Assembly (NCBI GenBank): GCA_011634665.1
Contig: WAEK01000004.1
Coordinates: 2,547,501-2,611,500 of the forward strand
DNA length: 64,000 nucleotides
From: Mortierella sp. BCC40632
Taxonomy: Eukaryota > Mortierellomycota > Mortierellomycetes > Mortierellales > Mortierellaceae
Direction of reading: 5' to 3'
Numbering within the stretch: the stretch's first letter is position 1; every line of letters starts with the position of its first letter. Both the position numbers and the translations under genes were made by a program. The notes below the pieces were generated by a model that saw only the letters and a list, made by a program, of their open reading frames with translations, ran no database searches and was not told where the DNA came from. This document shows, one piece after another, positions 51,301 through 63,638 of the stretch.

Positions 51301-53344
51301 TTTGTATTGCCATGCGTGAGATCCCCGAGAAGGAATATCAACAATGGGTTCAGATCTATGACCGAGCTGCGACCACGATCCAGAACCGTGGTGATGAATT
51401 GGACAAGGCGGCCGAATTGATTGAAAAGAACTTGTTCTTGTTGGGAGCGACTGCCATTGAGGACAAACTTCAGGATGGTGTACCCGAGACAATTCATACG
51501 CTTCAACAGGCAGGTATCAAGGTCTGGGTCTTGACGGGCGATCGACAGGAGACGGCTATCAATATCGGTTACAGTTGCAAGTTGATTCAGGAGGACATGT
51601 CGTTGATCATTTGTAACGAGCAGACACATTGGGAGACAAAAGAGTTTTTGGAGAACAAGGTCAAGGCCATCAAGTCGACTTATCAACGAGGTGATGATAT
51701 TGAGCCCTTGGCATTGATCATTGACGGCAAGACCCTTGGCTTTGCTCTGGAGAAGGATATCGAAAAGGTCTTTTTGGAACTTGCCGTGATGTGCAAAGCT
51801 GTTGTCTGTTGTCGTGTCTCTCCATTGCAAAAGGCCTTGGTCGTCAAGCTAGTGAAGCGAAACTTGAAGGCCATCTTGTTGGCTATTGGTGATGGAGCAA
51901 ACGATGTCTCGATGATTCAGGCGGCTCATGTTGGTGTGGGTATCTCGGGTCTGGAAGGTCTTCAGGCAGCTCGTAGTGCTGATTTTGCCATCTCTCAATT
52001 CCGGTACCTGAAAAAGTTGTTGTTGGTGCATGGAGCCTGGAGTTATCAACGTCTGAGCAAGTTGATTCTTTTCAGTTTCTACAAGAACATTTGTCTGTAC
52101 GTGACTCAGTTCTGGTATGCGTTCTATTCTGGCTTCTCTGGTCAGACTGTGTACGAATCCTGGACGATTTCGCTGTACAACGTTGCGTTGACAGTGTTGC
52201 CACCTTTGTCGCTTGGAATCTTTGACCAATACGTGAGTGCACGTATGTTGGATCGGTATCCTCAAATGTATATGCTTGGTCAGAAGAGTGAATTCGTAAG
52301 TATCTTTTTCCCTCCCTTCCTGTTCTCTTCGTGAATGAGCTCTGCAGAGTCATTTATCTCAATTTACTTATTCAATCTTTTTATTTTTATCCAACTTTTG
52401 TGATTATGCAATCTATAGTTCAATGTCAAGACTTTCTGGGGTTGGGCATCCAATGCTATCTATCACTCTGTTGTGCTCTTCTTTGCCGTGGCCTTTATTT
52501 TCAAGAATGATTTGATTATGACCACGGGAACGATTGGAGGTGCCTGGTTGATGAGTGTCACCCTCTACACGGCTGTTTTGGCAACTGTTTTGGTGAAGGC
52601 AGCCCTGATTACTGAGTAAGTGCTCTTTTCCACTCTTTCCTAGGCTTCTCGTTCTTAGCTGCGAGGAGTGAAGAATAACCAACAGGTACTAACATTCCAC
52701 TTTTTGCTTTCATTGATTTATCTAGCTTGTGGACCAAGTATGCGTATATCTCGATTCCTGGCTCCATGATTTTCTGGATGGGTTTCTTCCCATTGTTTGC
52801 CATCATTGGTGCCAAGGTTGGATTGACGCCCGAGTACTTTGGAATTGTCGGGCCTTTGTACAGTCAGCCCGTCTTTTGGTTGACCATCATTGGTCTTCCT
52901 CTCTTCTGTAACCTCCGTGATTATACCTACAAGTAGTAAGTGTTGGATGGTTCATTTTTCTATTGTTTGTTTGCTTACCTGTTTGCTTGATGCATCCAAG
53001 TGAGGAGAAAGAGTGAGCAAGGCGAGCGCTGTTCACTAACGCTCATGTGCCTTTTTCTTTTTTTCTTTTTTTTTCTTTTTTTTTTCTTTCTTGTCTCGAA
53101 TGAACTCCACCATAGCATGAAGAGAACCTTCTTCCCACGGACATATCATTACGTGCAAGAGATCCAGAAGCTCAACATTCCCGATTACCGACCAAGGATG
53201 GAGCGGTTCCGAAAGGCGGTTCACAAGGTCCGGAATATTCAACGTTTGCGTCGCAACCGTGGTTTTGCCTTTTCACAAAACGAATCTGGTACCGCTCATT
53301 TGATCCGTGCGTACGATACCACTGCTCAGAAGCCGCGTGGATAA
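47616..53344 (+). CDS. DRS2: P4-type ATPase, aminophospholipid flippase (Drs2-like)
   Basis: Moves phosphatidylserine and related lipids to the cytosolic leaflet of Golgi/endosome membranes, normally with a Cdc50 partner. Exon 1 is 47616-48077, exon 2 48529-48627, and exon 3 starts at 49418; further exons run to the stop at 53344. Motifs in order: NYVTFLPKFLYEQFSKYANIFF, NLDGETNLKIKQ (actuator), FSDKTGTLTCNEM (phosphorylated Asp), CKGADTVI (nucleotide domain), LTGDRQETAINI, GDGANDVSMIQAAHVGVGI, and the C-terminal membrane helices. The tail shows the Drs2-type block PRTYHYVQEIQKLNIPDYRPRMERF and AFSQ. The N-terminal 100 residues are Ser/Pro/Gly-rich. Intron 2 (790 bp) is long and full of simple repeats. 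Placement in the Drs2 class rests on the tail and membrane motifs. Confidence 0.95.
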
Positions 53345-53998
53345 ACTGACGGGAGAGGGGCAGACAAACAAACAAACAAACAAAAAAACCAACAAAACAA
53401 TCCACAAGGACACACATGATAGAGGAATTTTATAGGGGACTGAAGAAGATGAAAAAAAAACATAACAGCATGATCCTTTGTAATGGTTAGGGATGGACTC
53501 GAAGATTATTATTAGGGGGGAACGGATAAAAAAAAAAAAAAAAAAAAAAAAAAAATAGGGGGAAGCAGGGGAAGGGAAAAGGATGACCCAAAAAGAATGG
53601 TAACTAGGTAATGGAGGTTTTCTGCTTTATATCCACTAAAGTTTTTTTTTTTTTTCCTAAGAAAAAAAAAAAAGCCAATGTATATGACTCTTTTTGTTCA
53701 CATTCTATCAACATTATCTGTTCCACATAAAGGATGCTTTGACACAGAGCAACATGAATTCAGGAAAAAAACGTATTTTTTTTTTTTTTTTTTATTTTAT
53801 TTTATTTTTGCATCTTTGAAAGGTCTATTTTATCTTTTCCTCTTTCCCCCCTCTTTCCCTCTTTCCTTTAGTACCACTGTTCCTTGAGCATCTTCTTCTT
53901 CATCTATAGACACCACATAGTAAAATGAAGACGAAGGGAGAAAAAAAAAGTTAGCTTCTGTTAAAAAAAAAAAAAAAAAAGTCAAACTCGTAAAGAGA
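53345..53998. other. Convergent intergenic region between the flippase gene and EMC1
   Basis: 654 bases of 3' flanking sequence for both genes with several long A or T tracts (53526-53556, 53642-53655, 53777-53794, 53961-53979) and AAAC repeats just after the flippase stop. No gene is seen. Confidence 0.7.
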
Positions 53999-56900
53999 TT
54001 ACACCGATCCCCTTGTCTTTCTTACCATTGGTCCAGTGAAAAACATCACGCCAACCAAGGCAACAATCGTCAGGAGCAACTGCGACTTGCTAAAGTCCTC
54101 GTTCAGGATATCGAACGTCTGAGAAGGTGCATGACGGGTCACAAAGATATCTTGACCATACGCCACCACAACTGTCGTCGACTCGAGCAAAGTAGGTGCA
54201 GTCGAAATACGACGAATACCCGCAACCTCAAGATCATACGAGAGCAAGAGACGAGGATCTTCCGTCAAGGGCGAATAAGGCAACAACATCTCTTCCTTTT
54301 CCATCGCCGTTGGGGTGCCCGTGGGGCGACGAGGGTCCAAGAATCGCTTGTTCAAGGCCATGATCGACCGACGAGAAAGTCCAAAGAGAATGTCCTTGGA
54401 TGAAATACCAGCCTTGGTGCTCGTCACTCCGATCGCCGTCGCCACATGGGGGAAGGGGAAGGACTGCCCAAGGACATAAGGGCGTTCATCAGAGAACGAA
54501 GAGAACATCTCACTATAGTTTGTGATAAATAAAAAAGACAAACAGTCAATATCCACGCCAACCCTTACACTTCACTGTCAAAAGGGACTACTCCTTAGCA
54601 AAAACATGTATCTACTAGACACACAGTCATGCCCACTTACCTCTTGGTACGCTGGTTGCGGTTCTTGTTCTCGTAGAGCTCCAACGTGACGGCCTGGAAT
54701 CCCTTGGCAGAAGTCGAAGTCTCGCCCTCGGACCAGAATGTATACACAACATTGTTCTCGTACTGGGTTGCAAGGATAGGCTGTGTCAAACCAATGTTGT
54801 CATGCTTGGCCTCGTACAAGATAGAACCTCGGACCACATCGATCAGGTAGACTCTCATATAAGGCACCTCAGCCCGAACGTTCTCTGTAATCACAGTAGC
54901 AAAGTTGGGGTTCTGGTACTTGTACAACACACCACGGTCACCAAGGACGCGACCCAACGAGGCCATGACCTCATACGAAGGTCGCTCCGCAATCGCTGCA
55001 ATGTGCTCATCCTTAGGGAATGGGAACGACCAGGCCTGTTCGACATCCATTCGCTTCATATCTCCACTGACAATGGGCTTGAAGCCACGGAGTCCATTAG
55101 CTCCGACATTTGCCTCCAACATAAAGTAGAAATCCTCAGCAAAGTCCTTGAATGCCAACTCGACGGCAGGGGTACTGGGGAAGGTGGTGATGTGTCTACG
55201 CTCATCGATAATAGCCAAGACCTGAGTCTTCTCATCAGGGTCCTCCAATGGAAGCTTGAATGCGTTCATGTAGCCAGCGGGGATCCAGGCCGAAGCGGGG
55301 AAGAAGAAGTTGTCGGATTCGAAATCCTCACCCGTCAGGGCGTTCAATCTGTAGAGACGAATGACCTTGTTGCTCTATAAAAAAGAAGAAAGAAAAAGAA
55401 AACCAAAACGACAAAATAATAGGTGAGCTGGTGGACAAGAAACTCGAATAAAGAACTGGGTACAAAGAAAAAGAAGGAAAAAGACTTACACCACCATCAG
55501 CTGTCTCGGCAACCAAGGCAACGATAGGAGGCAGACGAACATGTGCCTGGCGAACAACGATAATGTTCTTGATATCATGACCCCAAGCAAAGAATCGGCT
55601 CCAGAGGATCTGACCCTTGTTTCCAGAGTCCATTGCGACCACCTTGCCCTTGTCCGTACTAAAGATCAGGATCTTGCGGACTCCAAAGTGATCACGGTAC
55701 AGCTGCGTAGTGTTCTGGACAGGCTTGATCACACGAGGTCGCTCGGCTTGCTCACCTTCGTTCTCACTATCCGCGTCAAGGACGCTCTTGGTGAAGTGGT
55801 TACTAGTGTTATAGAGGGCTGCACCGATCGAGACCTCCGAGTAGGGTGTCGCCACAGGAGCCTTGGTGAAGAGCGATGAAGGGTTGGCATAAGAGACCAA
55901 GAAAGCTGGCAGATCCTTGAGCTGAAGCACATGCGAGGTCAATCGTTGGACATAACGATCCAACAGCGTCAAATTCTGCGTAGCCTGGCTACTCTGACCA
56001 GCCTCGTTCACATCCTGAGTCCAGAGTTTACGCTCGGGCAAATCCAGAATCTCGACATCACGAGCATATGCCAGAGACTCTTCACGGTACCACCGCTCCT
56101 CGACCACATCCGAGTAGGCATGGAAGGATCCGTCCATGGAGGCAAAGTAGACACGACTTTGGGGGCGTTGAGTGTTGGCTCCCTTGGCGAACATTTCCAT
56201 CCACACAAAGGTAAAGTGGGCAAACTTTTCGAAATCAAGAGGGAAAAGCTCATGTCGAACAGTGATCGGGTCATCTGAGAGATCCACAAACTCGAGCACT
56301 CCCCTATCAGAGTCTCCACGGAAGGCACGGACAGCGACAACCTTCTCGTTCGATCCTGGGTAGACTGCAGCCGAGAAGGAGGTGAGGCCTGTTCGGTCGC
56401 CAAAGTCGTAGAGCACCTTGAGCTCACCAGTCTTCTCATCAATGTCGAGCAATCCTGCGCCCTTGGCATCGTTGTATTCTCCAACGGTTCCTGTGACGAC
56501 AAATTTTGAGTGGCCATCGGGGAGCCTCAAGTTGACCATTTCCAGCTTTGCCACAAACTCGTGAAGACTAGGGACCTGGTCAACAACAGCCTAGAAAGAA
56601 AAATAAAAAGACACAAGAATATGCGAACACGTATGTCAGTTGGTCTTTCGGATTGAAGAATAAAAGAGATAATAGACCAAAGCATTTGTGAAATACCCGT
56701 GACAGATCCAATTCGTACCTGAAGTTTTGTCTGAGTCGCTCTATCCGTTCCAAGAGTCAGGACCTTCAAAGAGTCCTCATCCAGCCAAGTAACGTATCCT
56801 GGCTTCTCTGCGGTTGCACCTCCGAGAACCAAAACGTCCTCAAATGTGCTAATCTTTGACTGGGCAGCAAAGGTCTTGATAAACTCTCCAGTGGTCGAAT

Positions 56901-58032
56901 CCAAAGCAACTACCTCGATTGACATGGCTTGGATACCTCGGCTCAGACCCACAGCGTAGACAACGTTAGAATGAGAATCAAATCCCTTGGCCTCCAGAAC
57001 TGCAAAGAATGTAGTTGGCGATCCTTCCTCAGCAGCCCAATGCCAGAGCTCAGTGCCGGTCTTGGCGTTGAGCTTGCGGACATGGCGTCCTTGGTTCAAG
57101 ATAACGAGGTTAGAGTCCTCGGAGGTGACAGCGACTGCCTGACCAAAAGTCGTATCGTGAAGTGCAGTTTCACCCACGGGAGAGAAATCCCAGATGACTT
57201 GTCCACTCTTTGAGTCCAAGAGACGAGCGTGGATCTCGCCCGTTCCAGTCAATGTGAACAGATCTAAATAAAAATTAATCCAAATACCAAGTTAGAGGAT
57301 GTCGATCCTGGCATACCACCAGACCTGGCAGTGACTATTTGTCATCCCATTAAGACGATCAAAGGCAAATACTGATAAGACATAAGAGACCCTGACTTAC
57401 TTCCGGAGATTGTTCGGAGAGTATGAACGGCCTCGTCCTCTCGGAGGATCTGGCGCCAGACTAGTCAAAATAGATAAAAATACAGAAGCAAGAGACAAGG
57501 GTCTGTTAGGGAATGGAGTTGACTTGAAGAAATGTGGGAGTATGCATTAAAAAATAGAGAAAAACGCCTATTTTTTTTGGATCAAGCTCAGTAATCATTT
57601 GCATACCAAGTTCTCCAGTCTTTGCTTTAATGGACGCAACAACGTTCTTGTCTGTGGCAACAAAGACCTGGTTAGAGCCTCTTGATGTGCGGTGGACGGC
57701 ACTGAGATACGGGGTGCCGATCCATCGGTGGTGCCTAAGGAGTGGTACGTCAGGCGAGCAGATGAAGAAGATGTAAGAACAGCCTGGTTAGATGAGAAAA
57801 AAAAAAAAAAAAAAAAAAAGGGTCGTTTGCCTGTCTAGATGGGCAGGCACAGTCATGCGGAAGCATCGAGTCATGTCCATTACCAGTCATTGATACCGGC
57901 CTGTGTTTCAACAAGAGCCGAGGCGGGGCTGGCGATGAAGCCGATGGTTGCGATAAAAGTGATGATGGTGGCCAACAGGAGAGCCGCTGCTGGAGCGACT
58001 GTTCTCCCGAGCCTCTGTGCAGAGCGCGCCAT
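53999..58032 (-). CDS. EMC1: ER membrane protein complex subunit 1
   Basis: Largest luminal subunit of the EMC, which inserts and stabilises transmembrane proteins in the ER. Exon 1 (58032-57884) encodes a signal peptide with hydrophobic core ALLLATIITFIATIGFIA and likely cleavage after ASA. Later exons carry the PQQ-like beta-propeller (WRQILREDEAVHTLRTISG, GTELWHWAAEEGSPTTFF). The C-terminal EMC1 domain shows LNKRFLDPRRPTGTPTAMEKEE, LLPYSP, APTLLESTTVVVAYGQDIF and PSQTFDILNEDFSKSQLLL. A single membrane helix (LLLTIVALVGVMFFTGPMV) and a short basic tail end the protein, giving roughly 1,000 residues. Intron 1 contains a 24-base A/T tract. Length and topology match the family. The gene converges with the flippase gene. 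Confidence 0.95.
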
Positions 58033-59046
58033 GCAGATCCGGATGGGAGTGGCTGCCTGAAGCTTTTCTTTGCCGAAGTGTTCGAATTGGGGTGTTCCTG
58101 AGTCCGGCTCTGGTGGGGGGATGCTTCTCCTGCTAAATCCTTGGCCGTTTCTACAATCCTCTCGAGATGATGAGACGTTCGAAGATGAAGTTGAACGCGA
58201 AAGGGGTTCTGTAGCTCAGAACTAGGGCGCCTCAGAGCGCTGGATCGCTCACACGTCACGGGAAATTTGATTATATCCACGATACTAGGATTTAATTCTT
58301 GCGCAAAAACCCAAAGTAATGGTTCACTGCAATCATCATGTCTCGATGCCACGCCTTGCAACGCGACGACGGTCTGAAACAGAAACAGGAGACGCTAGAG
58401 ATGTATTCATTAGAGTTCAGAAAGATCTAAAGAGTTTTTTTTTGTCTGCTCAAAATGACCCAAAAGTTAGACCTTTCCCTTTTTCTTCTTTCCTACTGCC
58501 ACCCACTAAAAGAGCAAAGCTTTGAGTGTCAAAGTCCCCTTCTCCCCTCTCGTCCATGTTACTGGATATTCAAAGAGACCAAAAAGCACGGTCGTCAAGA
58601 TCTCTTTGGTCAAAGCTACAACAACATAGCAAAATTCATGCATTGATGTTCGTTGACTCGTCTGCCACTGACCCTCCTTTTCCAGTGCCCTTTACCTCTC
58701 ACCCCACCTTCTCTCTTGGCTGACGAATATACCGCAATATGCCGGTGGGTTGTACATAATTTGTCCCCTACCCCTGAATCTTGCCATGCAGCGCCCTGTT
58801 GTTCATTGAAGTATTTTGCACAATTTGCTTCTCTTTTTTTTTTTTTTTTTTTTTTCCTTTGGGTTTGTCCAATGCCAAATAGAAGATACGGAGGCTAGGT
58901 TCTTTTCCTTTCTTTTGCATTATTAGTACAAAGGATTGCCCGTCGCTCCGACCGTTAGACGACCAATTGCCTCACATGAGAAGCATGGACGCAGTAGAGA
59001 AGGAAAAAAAAAAGAAAATGGGACAATGCGAGAGAGCAAGTGTGAG

Positions 59047-59079
<33 letters not shown>

Positions 59080-60134
59080 TGGAAAGGGGTTTGATGCATT
59101 GACGATAGCACGAGCGATTGAATACAGAAAATGAGAGAATACAAAAACGAAAAGAAAAAAGCACACGCTAAAAGAGATCTGTTCGACTGTGCTAATGTGT
59201 TATTACGGGAGGAGTGGAAGGGGGTGAGGCTGTGGGTCAGTGTGTTCAATATGTGCCTTTTGTGCACCATGGTGGGTGAGTGGGGGGAGGGAGGAGGAAG
59301 CAGAAGTGGAAGAGGAGGAGGAAGAAAGGGTAGTAGGCTGAGCAAGGGGTTTGGAGGAAAGGCCTCTTTCTTGTCTTTTACGCCCAGGCCTGTCACCATC
59401 CTTTAACGGTGATCGGACATGCGCAAGTTGGGTGAAAGGGACTGAGAGTCGCTCAAAGAAGGGAAATGTGAGCAAGAGACGCAGGGTGAGGAGAGGAGTG
59501 AGAGTAACAAGAGAGAAAGAGTGAGAGCATACCTGTGAGAGAGTGAGAAAGAGTGTAAGAGAAAAGAGATGAAGAGCGAGGGAAGAGTGAGTAGATATAT
59601 TGTGAGATGCGCACTTGGGCGCTGGAGAAAGCAAATACATAGTTCGCATACGTACTGCGACTTGCCCGGTATGGTTGCTGCTAACCCAATTGCATCAGGT
59701 GGGGTGTTGACTATGGTAGCAGAGTGGATGAGGATTTGCAACTTGTGAAGCTGGACTCGATGGTGTCGATATGAAAGAGAGAAGAACAGGATGTGCTGGA
59801 TGAGAGCGAAAAAGAAAGAGAGGTAAGGGTGGGAGGAGGGTGGAGAGTAAAGAGGGCTGTTGTGAATGGGTCAGAGTCAGAAGGGTAGATGAGAGGAACC
59901 GCAGCCCAACAACAGTGAACACCAGCAGTAGCACTCTTTCCTTGGACATTCAAGGACATCATGGTATAGAGCTGCCAGCACAGAGCAACATGGAAGAGAG
60001 TTGCCCTGAGAGCATTGATGCTGCTCTGTAATGCCGGTAGTGTTACTGTGTGTGGACCATGCGCACACGCGGACGAGCAAGGGCAAAGCGTGCTCCTTTT
60101 TTTTTCCTCACTCACTCTCTCACTCTCTCACTCA

Positions 60135-60136
<2 letters not shown>

Positions 60137-60218
<82 letters not shown>
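60137..60218. repeat. (CT)41 microsatellite
   Basis: Perfect CT run of about 82 bases followed by a T run, the longest uninterrupted dinucleotide run in the window. It lies in the EMC1/RGS divergent region. Confidence 0.95.
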
Positions 60219-60221
<3 letters not shown>

Positions 60222-60825
60222 TTTTTTTTTTTTTTCTTCTTTCTGGACCAATCCTTCGCCTTTCTCTCTTTCTCTCTCTTTCTCTCTCTCTTTCTCTCTT
60301 TCTCAACTTCAGTCCTCGTCCAGTCCTCTACCGACACCTCAGTGCCCCCTTTCCTTAAAGTTCATCATCGAGGCCCTGTACACATTCATTCGTCGACTTC
60401 TTCCCATCTGCGCCATCCTCTTTCACACACACACACACTCTCTCTCTCTTACTCTTCCATCCTCAGGGTCGCTGCTCATTGCTCCCGAGGACATCATCCA
60501 TAACGCCTCTCTTGCATCTCTCACTTTTATCATTATTTTTTTTGTTGCTGTTGTTGTTTTCGTTGCATCACTTTCTCGGCCAACCGAGATCCACTCCCCT
60601 CAATCTCCAAGACCTAACACAGGTGAGGCGAGCAACAGTTCGATCGATACCACAAGCCAGACCTCTCTCCAATCTATCCCTCGGCGAGCGGCAGTCGGTG
60701 CAAGGTCTAGGGATAAGCCCTTTGGGTGGGTTGATTCCTCCTCCTGGTCCGTGCTGTTCCACGAACACGGAGTGATCCGCCCACTGGTGACACCTCGTCA
60801 GTAGCGGATGGTTACAATGCCTCGT

Positions 60826-60879
<54 letters not shown>

Positions 60880-61911
60880 TCTCTCTCTCCACTTCCACCC
60901 CCTGCTCCCTGTTCACTCCTTCTTCTCTTCTTCTGCCCCAACTCGGACATGGCCTAGAGAGTACGCCTTTAAAAAGGATGACTTTTTCTTCCTCCAAAGG
61001 AAATGACTCGCTGTCTGTCCCCCTTTCCAGTGACCTTCCCCTTCGCCTCCCCCTACTCTTCCGTCCAACCCTGACCTAACCCTGACCCAACCCAGTCCAA
61101 CCCCTGTCTGAGCCATCTTTGCTGCTGAGCCTCGGCCAAATGACTCTCTGGAAGATCATCAGGACCAAAGAGTGCCGCGCCACAAAAAAGGAGCCGGGTT
61201 GCAGTAACATGGGTCTCATCCAGACAAGTCCCGCGAGAGCTGGGACGGGGGGTAGTGTAGGAAGAAGAAGAGGAGGCGGAGGTGGGGCGCAAGGCGGTTA
61301 ACGACACGACAAAAAAAAAAAAAAAAAAAAGAAAACCATTGTCCTTGAACAGTATCCTTTCACCATGGTTGCTAACAATGAGCCTAGAACTCCTTCTTTT
61401 GTCTCGCTGCCTGGCAGTCTCTCCCATCGTTTCGTTCGCAGGGTCCCTTGCTCAGAGGCCACTCTGCTATCGTCTGGACGTCCATCACTCGTCCCTGCAC
61501 AGAGCCTGTTGGTACTACCTGTCCGCCCAACCCGCCCACCCGCCCGTCGCCGTCATCCGATCCCAAAAAGGAGACGGAGCCCCCGACAGAGCAGAACAGA
61601 AAAAAAAAGTCGCTGCAAACACCAGCATCCGACTGCGCGGAGCCTCCACACGCGTCTAGAGTCTTTACGTTATCTGTCCAGGATACTCGCGGTCCTATCT
61701 ATCTCATCTCTGTCATACGCGCGCGCACACCCCTTGCCGCTATTCTCAGGAAACAACAGAGCAAAGCCGAAAGAGAGAAAGAAAAAAAAAGGGCAAAGGG
61801 CACCAACCAAGAAAAACAAGGGACGCGTTCTTCCCGTCCCACACATCCCATAATAGAGAGACCGCAAGGTTCACGAAACCCCCTTTGCAAAGCAGGAGCA
61901 GCACAAGAGGA

Positions 61912-61919
61912 TATATAAA
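61912..61919 (+). promoter_or_regulatory. Candidate TATA box of the RGS gene
   Basis: TATATAAA stands about 170 bases upstream of the ATG at 62091, followed by a short CT-rich leader. It is the best match to a TATA element among the promoters in this window. Confidence 0.55.
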
Positions 61920-62090
61920 CCTCCCCCCTCTGCAGCAGCTCTGCCCGCGTATCTTTCTTGAATCTGCGTGGATTCTCCTAGACAATAGCTTGTTCATTTT
62001 GCTTTAATACTCTTCCTCCTCTCCTCCCACTCTATCGCTCTCTCCTACTTGCTCTCTCTCTCTCTCTCTCTCTCTCTTACTCCCCCCAAG

Positions 62091-62612
62091 ATGAAGACAA
62101 CCACCTCCGGACGCGCGTTTGCAAAGGTAAGCCCTCCTGCGTTGCTTTGCCTTTTGTGCCAGTCGTTTGCGAGCACAAACCGTTGTTTCTTAATTGCATC
62201 CCGACATTCCGGGGTGCAATCCTTCTCGGTTCTTTTGGGTTTTGTTTGATCCCGGCTTTTGCGTTTTTATTTTTTCTCCCTTTGTTGGGTGCGACAGTCT
62301 CTGTCAGCAAAGAGCATCTGTTTGGGCCACATGGTACAGCGCAGGTCATATATTCCATAGTGTTTCCAGGAGTCACCTTTGGCTCCTCTCTGTCTCTGTC
62401 TCCAATCACTCTTTCCATTCCCACTCTGCAGCATTTTTTGCTCCGCACAAACACAAACGTGGTCGTGATGGACAGCTGCGTGATGCGGGCCAGTTAATAT
62501 CCCGGCATTACAACTCGCAGCAAATGAATCAGGAATGGAAATTGGAAGAAGAGGAAGAAAGGAAGAAAGGAAGAAAGAAAAAAGACCCCATTTGGTTCTG
62601 TCTGGGCTGGAC

Positions 62613-62646
<34 letters not shown>

Positions 62647-63577
62647 ATTTTCCCGATAATTTTACAGGAGGTTAGGAGGGGGGAGAGCCAAGGAGAGGGG
62701 GTGTCCTACTATCGCTTTGTTATGTACTTTCTACTATCGCCACCACTCTGTTCCTCCCCTTTGGCTCTCTCGTTCTCGCTCTTTCTCTTTTTCCCTCTCC
62801 TCCTCTTCCGCAGGAGAGGTGCCGCGCAAAGGCATCCGAGTCAGGCACGTTGCAGGAACTCGTCATTTCCAGCACCTCAGTCGTCTCGTCATGCCCCCCC
62901 CACCATCACCACCACCACCGACATTGAATTTGACCAAAAATACCGAACCTGTCGCGTCCTCCACCAATTCGCAAAAAAAAAAAAAGAAAAAGACAGGGCA
63001 GGGCAGTCTGAGGAGCAAGCTTTCCCCCCTTTTTTCTTTCTCATTTTCTCTCACCTTCGTTCTTGCCCTGTCTGCAATGCAGTCAACTGTCTCTCTCCTG
63101 CGATACCTTGCCCCCCCTCCCTTTCTTTGGTTCGTCTCCTCAAATTTCTTTTCTCTCTCTCTCTTTTTGGGCCTCTTCTCTCAATCAAACCCCACATCGA
63201 TGCATGCCGAGTACGAATGCGGTCTAGAGAATGAGGTCTTGTGTGCGCGTGCGTGTGTGTGCGCGTATTTATATGATTGCGTCCGGCCCCCGATAATCGC
63301 CGGCTGTCTTGCCACAAACGGATGAGAAGGTCCTGCCTAGCGTTTTTTTAGAAATTATGCAGGAGGTCTTGTGTGCCTCCGAGTGGGAGTTAGCAGAAGT
63401 GGCACCACCGACCAGTCCTGAGGATTCTCCCTTGCCACGAGTGCACCACTGGCGGTGTTTGGAGCACATGGATGGCACAAGGCAGCAGAATGCATTGAGG
63501 ATAGCTTGCCTATGGCTCCTCTCCTCTCCCCTTCTCTTTCATTCATTTGTTCATACAGGATGGACCAACCAATGCTG

Positions 63578-63638
<61 letters not shown>

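Larger units (their letters stand above)
58033..62090. other. 4 kb divergent intergenic region between EMC1 and the RGS gene
   Basis: Holds many simple repeats: a T run (58829-58855), GA (59057-59080), the long CT run (60137-60218), further CT tracts (60830-60890), A tracts (61310-61330) and CT just before the RGS ATG (62052-62078). Open frames (e.g. 60031-60804) run through these repeats and I do not accept them as genes. The segment 60470-60800 has more normal composition and a consensus CAG/GTGAGG donor at about 60621, so it could be an untranslated leader exon. I see no recognisable coding domain. Confidence 0.6.

Noticed and set aside
57750..58361. 203-residue minus-strand frame over the EMC1 5' region
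   Set aside because: It overlaps EMC1 exon 1 in another frame; the EMC1 frame gives a clean signal peptide and joins the next exon in phase.
60031..60804. 257-residue + strand open frame with a hydrophobic segment
   Set aside because: The first half is the (CT)41 and other simple repeats. The second half has one hydrophobic run but no recognisable family, and it contains a consensus splice donor, so an untranslated leader exon is as likely.
62194..63234. 346-residue + strand open frame
   Set aside because: It lies inside the first intron of the RGS gene and is composed of repeat-encoded and poly-Lys sequence.
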